Part shown: one piece after another, positions 56,201 through 64,000 of the stretch
Layout: each line of letters starts with the position of its first letter
Numbering within the stretch: the first letter of the stretch is position 1
The notes under the pieces: generated by a model
What the model was told of the DNA's origin: nothing
What the model saw: the letters and a program-made list of their open reading frames with translations, nothing else
Databases searched by the model: none
From: Methylosinus sp. PW1
Lineage (GTDB): Bacteria > Pseudomonadota > Alphaproteobacteria > Rhizobiales > Beijerinckiaceae
Assembly (NCBI RefSeq): GCF_000745215.1
Contig: NZ_JQNK01000004.1
Span: forward strand, 126,501 to 190,500
Reading direction: 5' to 3'
Length of the DNA stretch: 64,000 nucleotides
Made by a program: the position numbers and the translations under genes

Positions 56201-56663
56201 GCCAGAGGCCGTCGTCGCGCTGCCGGCGTTGCCCCGACTCCCGAACGGGAAAGTCGATCGCTCGGCGCTGTTGGAGCCGGTGGCCGTCGTCGCCACGGAG
56301 CAGGATTTGGAACGCGACGGCCACGCCAGCGCGATCGAATTTCTTCTCGCCGACATTTGGCGCGCTGTGCTCGGGGTTGAGGAGATCGGCCGCAACGACA
56401 ATTTTTTCGATCTGGGCGGCAATTCATTGTCGGCTATCCAAGTCATCGCGCGCGCGCAGCAGCTGTTCGGCAAAGACATTCCGATCACGACGCTTTTCGA
56501 GGGGGGGACTCTCGGCGAGCTCGCCGGGGAGATCGAGGGCGCCGCTGGCGCGGACGCCATCAACGAAAAGCTGAGCTTTCTGCTCGCAGAGATCGACCCG
56601 ACCGCGGAGTTGGACGCCGTCGCTCGTGGCCTCGGAAAAGAAGGGCCGCAGCATGTCTGGTGA
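53277..56663 (+). CDS. NRPS 2: C-A(His-like)-PCP
   Basis: 1128 residues, one module. The C domain starts with LSYGQERIWFQ near 52 and has HHIIWDGWS at 182. The A domain (about 510-990) shows TSGSTGRAKGV near 655, EYGPTE, and specificity residues reading D-S-A-L-I-A-E-V-W, close to published histidine-type codes (from memory, tentative). The PCP Ser1050 is in LGGNSLSAIQ, followed by a short helical tail. No termination domain. It starts 48 bases after NRPS 1 and overlaps the CmlA-like hydroxylase gene by 11 bases, so the hydroxylase probably acts on the residue carried by this module. Confidence 0.92.
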   Translation: MDMIESRRELQDKKARLSPGKRELLELRLRGRASLQMTQNDIVPRPPGDNPLSYGQERIWFQCQMSPNPAMFNIALLARIGGALDAGALQSSLEEIIRRHEVLRSGFASDCGVPRLFYSSDADFSYDRIDLRSLDEEAQNSEVRTLSHAEARKPFDLDAPPLMRATLLILGDERHVLLLTIHHIIWDGWSSGLLIQEIAQLYEAAMKGAPNPLPPLSVQYGDFAYWHRRLMASEAGGKQLDYWANRLAGLPDLLALPTDRPRASKQANRGSRYSWTLSQEALAGLTELARKTNTTLFVVLAAAFKTLLYHYSGQTDIAVGTTIAYRTHPELERLVGFFANALVLRTTLADNPSFETLLARVHEAAVGAQSNQDAPFETLVEKLATKRGLSHNPLFQVAFVHHNLPIERLTLSNLTIDVEEVSTESAIFDLVLHVFNEAPGLRLRFEYDVGLFDEATIAAMAGHFTALVQNMLEAPGLRIAALSLSNSAERSQIIAMSEGASLQTVTPELIHHWLGRNARADHLAVSACGAALTYGELSACSNRIAHWLQRLGVGPDVPVGVLLEPSVQLVAAIVGVSKAGGAFVPLDPAYPPARIDYILSDAKAGVLLTTQELASKLGDISTAIAILDQKVLDAMPDVPVVSSVAPENIAYIIYTSGSTGRAKGVMATHRNAVASTRARAEHYAEPVAGFLLLSSISFDSSLAGLFWTLFQGGRLHIPSETMRRDPGALMRLVERESISHLLCLPSFYSALLQVTTSESGASLRCCIVAGEACKRDVADHHFAKLPHAALFNEYGPTECAVWSTVHEFAEDENRSEPVSIGRPIPGARTYVVGPDGELSAAGLIGELYIGGPGVTRGYLGRPELTAEKFVPDPFSGGGERLYRTGDRVKRRRDGGLEFLGRFDEQIKLRGYRVDPREIEDVLSSHPSVSDAAVVVHAEKEGSARLIAYVVAESDSGEIESALRRHVAQNLPAFMAPEAVVALPALPRLPNGKVDRSALLEPVAVVATEQDLERDGHASAIEFLLADIWRAVLGVEEIGRNDNFFDLGGNSLSAIQVIARAQQLFGKDIPITTLFEGGTLGELAGEIEGAAGADAINEKLSFLLAEIDPTAELDAVARGLGKEGPQHVW

Positions 56664-58251
56664 GATCCGTTATGCTCTCGCGGAGAGCGCATGTGTGGAG
56701 CCGTTGGTCGGACGCTGGGTGGCTTGGCCCCATGTGATGGCGCCGGTCACGCAGAGCCTGCATCTCCTGAACTACCAGATCAAAACGATCGGCTCCTATC
56801 TCGGCAATCCGGCGATTCACGAGGTCTCTTGCCGCAATCCAAAGCTCTTGGGCGGCGCTTTCGTCGATGTGCCGGCGACCCGCCAATCCGAAGTTCGAGA
56901 CTTCTTGGCCGAGACCGAGGACACTTTTTCGGACAATCTGGCTTTCGCGCGCACGCTGATCGAGTTTCACAATAAGCTCGTCGCCGAAGCGAAGGGCGAA
57001 AGCCTCGAGGACTGCTACCAGAGGATTCCCGAACCGTTGCGTGGCTATGTCGAGCTTCTCTACGACTACTACAATCGTCCGATCGTGCGGCCGCTCGAAG
57101 GGCTTCTCTACAAGAGCGGGTATTACAAGAAAGAGGCGCAGTCGTTGCGTCTCTTCCGTCAGGAAACCGATCTCGAACGGCCCTATTATATGAGCACGCC
57201 GCGATTGTCTGGAGACGATTCGCTCGACTGGAAGGTCGCCTTCGACGATTCCAGAATCGACGAATTGTTCCGTCTGGACCAGGAGCCGAAATCCTTCGAT
57301 GAGATCAGATCCTTGCTGGACGCTCCAGCGTCGCAGGATGCGAAGCTGCGCGCCATTTTGCGAGAGACCGACGGCGCCATTCGCGCCCCGTGGAGCGGCG
57401 ACGAGGTTCGTGTTCGATACTTCGGGCATGCCTGCGCCCTCGTAGAGAGTGGAGGCGTTTCGATCCTCATCGATCCGCTGATCGCCGCACGGCCCGAGCA
57501 GCATGACGTCGAACGCTTCAGCTTCGGCGATCTGCCCGAAAGAATCGATTATGTTCTCATCACGCACGGGCATCACGATCATTTCGTCATCGAGTCGTTG
57601 TTGCGATTGAGGCACAAGATCGGCGCGCTCGTGGTGCCGAAAAGCTCCGGCGTTTTCTATGGCGATCTGTCCCTGAAGCTTCTTGCGCGTCAGCTCGGGT
57701 TCGCGGATGTGCGCGAGGTGGATAACCTCGATGAATTCGCCATTCCGAATGGGCGGATCGTCGCCGTTCCCTTCCTGGGGGAGCATAATGACCTGCCGTC
57801 CGCGAAAGCCGCATATTTTCTGCGTCTCGGCGCGCGCAGCCTGCTCTTCGCCGCAGATTCGAATTGCCTCGATCCAGAGATCTACGCACATCTGCTTCGT
57901 GAGACCGGCCCAATCGACACACTGTTCGTCGGAATGGAATGCGTCGGCGCGCCATTGACGTGGGTCTATGGGCCGATTTTGCCCAACAAGCCCGAGCATC
58001 GACACAGTCAGGGACGCCGCTCGAATGGCTGCAACTCCGACGCCGCGCTGGAGCTCGCGCGCGTGGTGGGTTGTCGGCGGGTGTTCGTCTATGCGGTCGG
58101 GCGCGAACCCTGGGTGCGATACCTCCTCGCTCTCACTCCCGCCGCCGACGACGTGTACATGGTGGAGATCGCCAAATACATTCGGTCGCTGCGCGATGAA
58201 TTGGGCGTCGACGCGGAGCTTCTCTTCGGCCGAGCCGAAATCCTGATCTGA
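56653..58251 (+). CDS. CmlA-like di-iron beta-hydroxylase (MBL fold)
   Basis: 532 residues, the size known for CmlA. An N-terminal region of about 240 residues is specific to this family. It is followed by a metallo-beta-lactamase fold with the metal motif HGHHDH (His305, His307, Asp309, His310), GEHND (Glu377) and AADSN (Asp402). In CmlA and relatives such as the lysobactin- and FR900359-type enzymes, the di-iron centre hydroxylates the beta carbon of an amino acid held on a PCP. Overlap with NRPS 2 (His-like code) suggests that residue as substrate. The alternative, a simple MBL hydrolase, fits poorly with the long N-terminal domain. Confidence 0.8.
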   Translation: MSGEIRYALAESACVEPLVGRWVAWPHVMAPVTQSLHLLNYQIKTIGSYLGNPAIHEVSCRNPKLLGGAFVDVPATRQSEVRDFLAETEDTFSDNLAFARTLIEFHNKLVAEAKGESLEDCYQRIPEPLRGYVELLYDYYNRPIVRPLEGLLYKSGYYKKEAQSLRLFRQETDLERPYYMSTPRLSGDDSLDWKVAFDDSRIDELFRLDQEPKSFDEIRSLLDAPASQDAKLRAILRETDGAIRAPWSGDEVRVRYFGHACALVESGGVSILIDPLIAARPEQHDVERFSFGDLPERIDYVLITHGHHDHFVIESLLRLRHKIGALVVPKSSGVFYGDLSLKLLARQLGFADVREVDNLDEFAIPNGRIVAVPFLGEHNDLPSAKAAYFLRLGARSLLFAADSNCLDPEIYAHLLRETGPIDTLFVGMECVGAPLTWVYGPILPNKPEHRHSQGRRSNGCNSDAALELARVVGCRRVFVYAVGREPWVRYLLALTPAADDVYMVEIAKYIRSLRDELGVDAELLFGRAEILI

Positions 58252-58274
58252 CGCGCGAGCCTGGAAGAACGATA

Positions 58275-61200
58275 ATGGCTGAGCTGGTCGAGCGCTTGTC
58301 GCGCCTTTCTCCTGAAAAATTGCAGCAGTTGCGGACGCGACTGAAGGATGAGTCGGAATTCGAGCGTCCGATAACGGCCGCCCGCGGCGCAAAGAAGCTG
58401 CTTTCCTATGCACAGCAGCGCCTATGGCTGCTCGACCTCATCCAACCCGATAGCGCCGTCTATAATAATGCCGGCGCGTTTCGCTTTATCGGCTCATTGA
58501 ACATCTCTGCATTTTCATGGGCGGTAAATGCGATCGTGGCGCGGCACGAGGCGCTGCGGACGCGCTTCTCGGTTGTCGATGGCGAGGCGGCGCAGATCGT
58601 TGCGCCCTCGCTGGAGATTGCCTGTCCCATCGTCGATCTGAGCAGTCTCGAAGCGGAGGCGCGCGCCGCCGAGGCGCGGCGTCTCATCGAGGCGGAGGCG
58701 CGGCGCCCGTTCGATCTGACGCAGGGTCCGCTGCTGCGCGTCCTCGTCATCGATCTCGGCGTCGGCGGGGAGGCCCAAGCCCGCGAGCATGTGGTCGCCT
58801 TCACGCTGCATCACATTGTGTCCGACGGCTGGTCGACCGACGTGCTGATGCGCGAGTTTGCCGCGCTCTATGAGGCGCGCATCGCCGGCCGTCCGTCGCC
58901 GCTCGCGCCGCTTCCCATCCAATATGCCGATTACGCCGCCTGGCAGCGCGACTGGCTGCGCGGCGAGCTGTTGGAGCGCCAGCTCTCCTATTGGCGGCGG
59001 GCATTGTCGGATGCGGCCTTGGTTCTGGAGCTGCCGACCGACCATCCGCGTCCAGCGGTTCAGGACTCCGCCGGCGGCGTGCATCGTTTCGAGATTCCGA
59101 AGACGGTCGCGGATCGGCTGAAGGGCCTCGCCCGGGAGCAGGGCGCGACGCTGTTCATGGTTCTGCTGGCGGCGTTTCAGCTTCTGCTGTCGCGCTACAG
59201 CGGGCAGAAGGACATTTGCGTCGGCGCGCCGACGGCCAATCGACGGCGCGTGGAGCTCGAGGGGCTGATCGGCTTTTTCGTCAACACGCTCGTCTTGCGC
59301 GCGGACCTCTCGGGCGAGCCGAGCTTCGTCGAGCTTCTGAGGCGAGTGCGCGAGGCGGCGCTGGGCGCGCAGGAGCATCAGGATCTTCCCTTCGAGCGTC
59401 TTGTGGAAGAGCTGCAGCCGGCGCGCGACATGAGCCGCAGTCCGCTGTTTCAGGCGATGTTCGTCTTTCAGAACGCGCCGGCGCGGGCGTTTTCCCTGCC
59501 CGGTCTGCGGATCGAGACTCTGGCGGCGGACAGCGGAACGTCGAAGTTCGATCTCACTTTGGAGCTCGCGGAGGTCGACGGCGGGCTGATCGCATCGATC
59601 GAATACGCCGCCGCTCTGTTCGAGCCGGCGACGATCGCGCGCATGGCGGATCATTATCGCAGGCTGCTGGAGGGGATCGTCGCCGATCCGCAGGCGCGCA
59701 TCGGGGCGTTGCCGATGCTGAGCGAGCCCGAACGTCGGCGGCTGTTGATCGATTGGAACGATACGTCGGCGGAATTTCCGCGCGAATTGTGCGTTCACGA
59801 GCTGTTCGAGGCGCAGGCGCAGCGCACGCCCGACGCTGTGGCGGCGATCTTCCGCGACGACGCTCTCACCTATGGCGAATTGAACGCGCAAGCGAACCGG
59901 CTGGCGCGCCATCTCGTCCGGCTCGGCGTCGGGCCGGAGGCGATCGTGGGTCTGTGTGTCGAGCGTTCGCTGGAGATGGTGGTGGGACTGCTCGGCGTTC
60001 TGAAAGCGGGCGGAGCCTATCTGCCGCTCGATCCGGACTATCCGGCGGAGCGTCTCGCCTACATGATCGCCGACGCCTCGCCGCGCCTCGTGCTGACGCA
60101 GGAGCGTCTGGCGGATCGCCTTCCAGTGGGGACGCAGATCCTGCGGCTGGACGCGGATCGGGAGCTGATCGCGGACGAGGGCGCGGAAACGCTCGGCCGC
60201 CGCGCGAAGCCGCAGAACCTCGCCTATGTCATCTATACCTCGGGCTCGACAGGGAAGCCGAAGGGCGTCGCCATCGCTCACGCCAATACGGCCGCGATGC
60301 TGCATTGGGCGAAGGACATTTTCATTCGTCCCGGCGCGTCGACGATGCTGGCGTCGACATCCTTGTGCTTCGACCTGTCTGTCTTCGAGCTGTTTCTGCC
60401 ATTGAGCTTCGGCGGCGCCGTGGTCGTTGTGAAAAACGCGCTCGAGATCGCGGGGTTGGACGGGCCGCATGCGGCGCATCTGATCAATACAGTGCCGTCG
60501 GCCATGGCGGAGCTCATGAGGATCGACGCGCTTCCGCCGTCCGTGCGGATCGTCAATCTGGCCGGAGAGCCTTTTCCGCCGGCGATGGCCGAATCCTTGG
60601 GGAGCCGCGAGAGTCTCGACGGCGTGTTCAATCTCTATGGACCATCGGAATGCACGACCTATTCCAGCTACATTCGCTTGCGTGAGGAGGATTGGTGCAA
60701 TCCGCCGATCGGCCGTCCGATTTCGAATACGCAAATCTTCCTTTTGGACGACGAGCTGGAGCCTGTTCCGGTGGGCGTCCCCGGGGAACTGTATATCGGC
60801 GGGGCAGGGGTGGCGCGCGGCTATCTCGGCCGCTCCGACGTCACGGCCGAGCGCTTTGTCCCGACCCCCTTCGGCGCGCCCGGAGAGCGGATGTATCGTA
60901 CCGGCGATCTCGCGCGTTGGCGAGTGGACGGCAATATCGAGTTCCTCGGGCGGATCGATCATCAGGTGAAGATCCGTGGCTTTCGCATCGAGCTCGGCGA
61001 GATCGAGACGGCGTTGCGATGTCTTCCCTATGTGCGTGAGGCTGTCGTGCTCGCGCGTGCGGACGCTTCTGGCGATAGGCGATTGGTCGCCTATCTGACG
61101 GGGGAGGGGGAGCTGGACATCGGCGCGGTGAAGACAGCGCTGCGACGAGAGCTACCCGATTATATGATCCCTCGCCTGTTCGTCCGTCTAGAGGCGCTGC

Positions 61201-64000
61201 CGCTGACGGCCAATGGCAAGCTCGACCGTAAGGCGCTGCCCGATCCTGATCCAGACGCGCAACTGCGCCACGATAATGTCGCGCCGCGCACGCCGATGGA
61301 AGAGATTTTGTGCCGTATCTTCGCGGATGTTCTCGGCATAGAGCGCGTCGGCGTCGATGACAATTTTTTCGAGCTCGGCGGTCATTCGCTGAAAGCGGTC
61401 CGTGTGATCGACCAGTTGCGGCGGCGCGGGGCGCGCGCCGACGCCCGCATGCTATTTGTCGCGCCGACCCCGGCCGCTCTGGCGCTCGCGCTGAACGACC
61501 GGCGCGAGGTGGTGGTTCCGCCGAATCTCATCCCGAGCGAAGCCGGCGACATCACGCCGGAGATGGTGACGCTCGCAAGCCTCTCTCGAGCGGACATCGA
61601 TCACATCGTTCGATCCGTTCCCGGCGGCGCCGCCAATATCGAGGACATATATCCGTTGGCGCCGCTGCAAGAGGGCATATTGTTTCACCATCTGATGAGC
61701 GTCGACGGCGACCCTTATCTCATGCCGCTCCAGCTCGCCTTCCAGTCGCATGAGGCGACAGAACGCTTCGTCGACGCGCTGCGTGCGATGGTCGAGCGAA
61801 ACGATGTGCTCCGCACGGCGATCCTTTGGGAGGGGCTTCCGGAGCCGATGCAGGTCGTTTGGCGTCACGCGACTCTGAGCGTCGACTATGTGAACATCGA
61901 ATCTGCGGAGGAGATGCGCGCGCGTTTCGACCCTCGCCATTTCCGTCTCGACGTCCGCACGGCGCCGCTGATGCGGGCGGTGGTCGCTCATGACGAAGAG
62001 AACAGCCGTTGGCTCCTCCTCCTTCTGACGCATCATCTGGCGTTGGACCACGCCACTCTCCAATTCCTCGTGGAGGAGGCGCAGGCGTATCTGTCGGGGC
62101 GGACCCATCTCGCGTCGGAGCCGACTCCCTTCCGGAATTTCGTGGCGCAAGCGCGCTTGGCCGTGAGCGCCTCGCGGCATGAAGCGTTTTTTACGTCTCT
62201 GCTGGGAGATGTCAGCGAGCCGACGGCGCCCTTCGGGCTCGTGGACGTCCAAGGCGACGGCGCTATCGCGGAGGCGAAGCTCGCCCTTTGCGCGAGCCTC
62301 GCGCAGCGTCTGAGGGACAGCGCCACGAAGCTCGGCGTCAGCGCGGCGAGTCTGTTCCATCTCGCTTTCGCTCAAATGCTCGGCAAGCTGACGGGGCGTC
62401 AGGATGTCGTCTTCGGCTCGGTGCTGCTCGGCCGGATGAGCGGCGGTGGCGGCCGGGCTCTCGGGCTTTTCATCAACACTCTGCCAATGCGGATAAAGCT
62501 CGGGGAAGGAAGCGTCGTCGATTGCGCGCGAAACGCGCATATGTTGCTCGCGGATTTGCTCGAGCATGAACATGCGTCGCTCACTTTGGCGCAGCGATGC
62601 AGCAAGGTCGCGGCGCCGACGCCATTGTTCTCCGCATTGCTGAATTATCGTCACAGCGATCCGGACGACGCGCGCTCATCTACTATCGAAGGCGCTGAGC
62701 TGATCTTTGCGGACGAGCGCACGAATTACCCGCTCACGCTTTCTGTCGATGATTTCGGCGAAGGCTTTCTGCTGAAGGTCCAAGCCGAGGAATCCATCGA
62801 TCCGGCGAAAATTTGTGATTACATGCGAGTCGTCCTCGACGCTCTCTCGAGCGCTCTCGAAAAGGCCCCGGCCACGCCGATACGGGCGCTCGATATTCTG
62901 ACCGCCGCGGAACGCGGTGAGCTGATATTCGATTGGAACGACACCTCGGCGGAATTTCCGCGCGACTTGTGCGTTCACGAGCTGTTCGAGGCGCAGGCGC
63001 AGCGCACGCCGGACGCTGTGGCGGCGATCTTCGGCGACGATGCTCTCACCTATGCCGAATTGAACGCGCGGGCCAACCGGCTGGCGCGCCATCTCGTCGG
63101 ACTCGGCGTCGGGCCGGAGACGATCGTGGGTCTGTGCGTCGAGCGTTCGCTGGAGATGGTGGTGGGACTGCTCGGCGTTTTGAAAGCGGGCGGCGCCTAT
63201 CTGCCGCTCGATCCGGACTATCCATCCGAGCGTCTCGCCTACATGATCGCCGACGCCTCGCCGCGCTTGGTGCTGACGCAGCAGCGTCTGGCGGAGCGTC
63301 TTCCTGTGGGGACGCAGCTTCTGCGGCTGGACGCGGAACAGGAGCAGCTCGCGGACGAGAACGCCGAAGCGCTCGGCCGCCGCGCCACGCCGCAGAACCT
63401 CGCCTATGTCATCTACACATCGGGGTCCACAGGAAAGCCCAAGGGCGTCGCCGCGCCGCATCGCGGCGTGGTCAATCGCATCGATTGGATGCAGAAGCGC
63501 TATGGCCTGACGGCAGAGGATACGGTCCTGCAGAAGACGCCGTTCGGCTTCGACGTCTCGGCATGGGAGTTTTTCTGGCCGCTGCAGGCCGGCGCGCGCC
63601 TCGCGCTGGCGGCGCCGGACGATCATCGCGAGCCTGCGCGCTTGGCGGAGCTCATCCAACGCCATAGCGTCACGACGCTGCATTTCGTGCCGTCGATGCT
63701 GCGGGCCTTCTCGAGCGTCGTCGACATGGCGACGCTCGGCTCGCTGCGGCGGGTGATATGCAGCGGCGAGGAGCTTCCCGCTGCGGCGGCGCAGCGCTTT
63801 CATGCCGCCACGACGGCGGAGCTTCACAATCTCTACGGCCCGACCGAAGCCTCGATCGACGTCAGCGCCTATCGATGCGCGCCGGACGCCGATAGCGAGC
63901 GCGTGCCGATCGGCCGGCCGATCTCGAATATTCAGCTCTATATTCTCGATGCGGGTTTCGAGCCGGTTCCGGTCGGCGTCGCCGGAGAATTATGCATCGG
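58275..64000 (+). CDS. NRPS 3: C-A-PCP-C-A(Ser), 3' end outside the window
   Basis: 1908 residues in frame to the window edge with no stop seen; codon phase checked at four points. First C about 40-480 with HHIVSDGWS at 179. First A about 490-985, TSGSTG near 655, specificity residues reading DLFNNALTY, similar to codes reported for small residues such as Ala (tentative). PCP Ser1038. Second C from about 1120 (EDIYPLAPLQEGILFHHL) with HHLALDH at 1253, where the last catalytic-loop Gly is His. Second A from about 1550 with TSGSTG near 1715 and residues DVWHISLID (Ser). It starts 23 bases after the CmlA-like gene. Confidence 0.9.
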   Translation, partial: MAELVERLSRLSPEKLQQLRTRLKDESEFERPITAARGAKKLLSYAQQRLWLLDLIQPDSAVYNNAGAFRFIGSLNISAFSWAVNAIVARHEALRTRFSVVDGEAAQIVAPSLEIACPIVDLSSLEAEARAAEARRLIEAEARRPFDLTQGPLLRVLVIDLGVGGEAQAREHVVAFTLHHIVSDGWSTDVLMREFAALYEARIAGRPSPLAPLPIQYADYAAWQRDWLRGELLERQLSYWRRALSDAALVLELPTDHPRPAVQDSAGGVHRFEIPKTVADRLKGLAREQGATLFMVLLAAFQLLLSRYSGQKDICVGAPTANRRRVELEGLIGFFVNTLVLRADLSGEPSFVELLRRVREAALGAQEHQDLPFERLVEELQPARDMSRSPLFQAMFVFQNAPARAFSLPGLRIETLAADSGTSKFDLTLELAEVDGGLIASIEYAAALFEPATIARMADHYRRLLEGIVADPQARIGALPMLSEPERRRLLIDWNDTSAEFPRELCVHELFEAQAQRTPDAVAAIFRDDALTYGELNAQANRLARHLVRLGVGPEAIVGLCVERSLEMVVGLLGVLKAGGAYLPLDPDYPAERLAYMIADASPRLVLTQERLADRLPVGTQILRLDADRELIADEGAETLGRRAKPQNLAYVIYTSGSTGKPKGVAIAHANTAAMLHWAKDIFIRPGASTMLASTSLCFDLSVFELFLPLSFGGAVVVVKNALEIAGLDGPHAAHLINTVPSAMAELMRIDALPPSVRIVNLAGEPFPPAMAESLGSRESLDGVFNLYGPSECTTYSSYIRLREEDWCNPPIGRPISNTQIFLLDDELEPVPVGVPGELYIGGAGVARGYLGRSDVTAERFVPTPFGAPGERMYRTGDLARWRVDGNIEFLGRIDHQVKIRGFRIELGEIETALRCLPYVREAVVLARADASGDRRLVAYLTGEGELDIGAVKTALRRELPDYMIPRLFVRLEALPLTANGKLDRKALPDPDPDAQLRHDNVAPRTPMEEILCRIFADVLGIERVGVDDNFFELGGHSLKAVRVIDQLRRRGARADARMLFVAPTPAALALALNDRREVVVPPNLIPSEAGDITPEMVTLASLSRADIDHIVRSVPGGAANIEDIYPLAPLQEGILFHHLMSVDGDPYLMPLQLAFQSHEATERFVDALRAMVERNDVLRTAILWEGLPEPMQVVWRHATLSVDYVNIESAEEMRARFDPRHFRLDVRTAPLMRAVVAHDEENSRWLLLLLTHHLALDHATLQFLVEEAQAYLSGRTHLASEPTPFRNFVAQARLAVSASRHEAFFTSLLGDVSEPTAPFGLVDVQGDGAIAEAKLALCASLAQRLRDSATKLGVSAASLFHLAFAQMLGKLTGRQDVVFGSVLLGRMSGGGGRALGLFINTLPMRIKLGEGSVVDCARNAHMLLADLLEHEHASLTLAQRCSKVAAPTPLFSALLNYRHSDPDDARSSTIEGAELIFADERTNYPLTLSVDDFGEGFLLKVQAEESIDPAKICDYMRVVLDALSSALEKAPATPIRALDILTAAERGELIFDWNDTSAEFPRDLCVHELFEAQAQRTPDAVAAIFGDDALTYAELNARANRLARHLVGLGVGPETIVGLCVERSLEMVVGLLGVLKAGGAYLPLDPDYPSERLAYMIADASPRLVLTQQRLAERLPVGTQLLRLDAEQEQLADENAEALGRRATPQNLAYVIYTSGSTGKPKGVAAPHRGVVNRIDWMQKRYGLTAEDTVLQKTPFGFDVSAWEFFWPLQAGARLALAAPDDHREPARLAELIQRHSVTTLHFVPSMLRAFSSVVDMATLGSLRRVICSGEELPAAAAQRFHAATTAELHNLYGPTEASIDVSAYRCAPDADSERVPIGRPISNIQLYILDAGFEPVPVGVAGELCI
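59751..60272 (+). repeat. Third copy of the adenylation-domain N-terminal half (NRPS 3, first A)
   Basis: Gap-free match to 48118-48639 and 62931-63452, at roughly nine in ten bases. Similarity stops abruptly after the A3 motif (GGCGTCGCC ending at 60272), where the substrate-binding core begins, and returns in the C-terminal subdomain near 60890. Confidence 0.8.
62910..64000 (+). repeat. Near-identical adenylation-domain repeat, copy B (NRPS 3, second A)
   Basis: Partner of 48097-49187. Both encode the Ser-type specificity residues. The copy is cut by the window edge. Confidence 0.9.

Noticed and set aside
58515..60962. Minus-strand open frame of 815 codons opposite NRPS 3
   Set aside because: Low-complexity Arg/Glu-rich reverse frame. 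NRPS motifs on the plus strand are complete and in frame.
58275..64000. Possible frameshift in NRPS 3 because several shorter frames cover it
   Set aside because: The plus-strand frame stays in phase from ATG 58275 through both TSGSTG motifs, the PCP motif and the second C-domain HH motif.
1..64000. tRNA, rRNA, CRISPR array and insertion sequence search by eye
   Set aside because: No cloverleaf, spaced repeat array, transposase or terminal inverted repeat pair was seen.

Overview
The window is GC-rich, densely packed bacterial DNA with no rRNA, tRNA, transposase or CRISPR array that I could see. The best guess is an alphaproteobacterial methylotroph or methanotroph of the Methylosinus/Methylocystis type. 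Evidence: an alphaproteobacterial FYDLN-acid-domain gene, a lanthanide-type PQQ methanol dehydrogenase (xoxF), a class III CHASE2 cyclase beside a FecR-domain gene, and a compact type II secretion operon. The genus is inference.

Layout. (1) 3-4409: end of a type II secretion operon (gspH-I-J-K-L-M-N-like), genes overlapping by a few bases. (2) 4709-6257: exbB-exbD-tonB energy transducer. (3) 6762-16832: sulfur-related accessory block with a four-domain rhodanese protein, a TonB-receptor C-terminal remnant, an orphan sulfonate-type binding protein, two paralogous secreted arylsulfatases and an octahaem TPR cytochrome. (4) 17465-26985: an RND permease without partners, xoxF with an 18-bp perfect palindrome upstream, and a TetR/aromatic-acid efflux operon around a near-perfect operator. 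(5) 27044-38542: diaminobutyrate aminotransferase (dat), DEAD-box helicase, FYDLN protein, cold shock protein, YchJ, CHASE2 cyclase, FecR protein, an aminotransferase-like pseudoenzyme and a two-component pair. (6) 38896-64000: a siderophore-type locus with a small Cys-rich protein, TonB receptor, PepSY membrane protein, MbtH, JmjC-like hydroxylase, three NRPS genes and a CmlA-like di-iron hydroxylase. It continues past the right edge.

The most interesting system is the NRPS locus. NRPS1 is FAAL-ACP-C-A-PCP-C-A-PCP, NRPS2 is C-A-PCP, and NRPS3 is C-A-PCP-C-A and runs off the window. Specificity residues read by eye suggest Ser, a cationic residue (possibly diaminobutyrate, matching dat at 27-28.5 kb), a His-like code, a small residue, and Ser again. 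With two unrelated beta-hydroxylase candidates beside the NRPS genes, this suggests a fatty-acylated lipopeptide siderophore with beta-hydroxylated residues (possibly beta-hydroxyhistidine), resembling the corrugatin group. It would be imported by the TonB receptor at 39.4 kb with ExbBD-TonB. The Ser adenylation domains of NRPS1 and NRPS3 are about 98.6% identical in DNA, and a third A domain shares only the N-terminal half. That indicates recent subdomain recombination.
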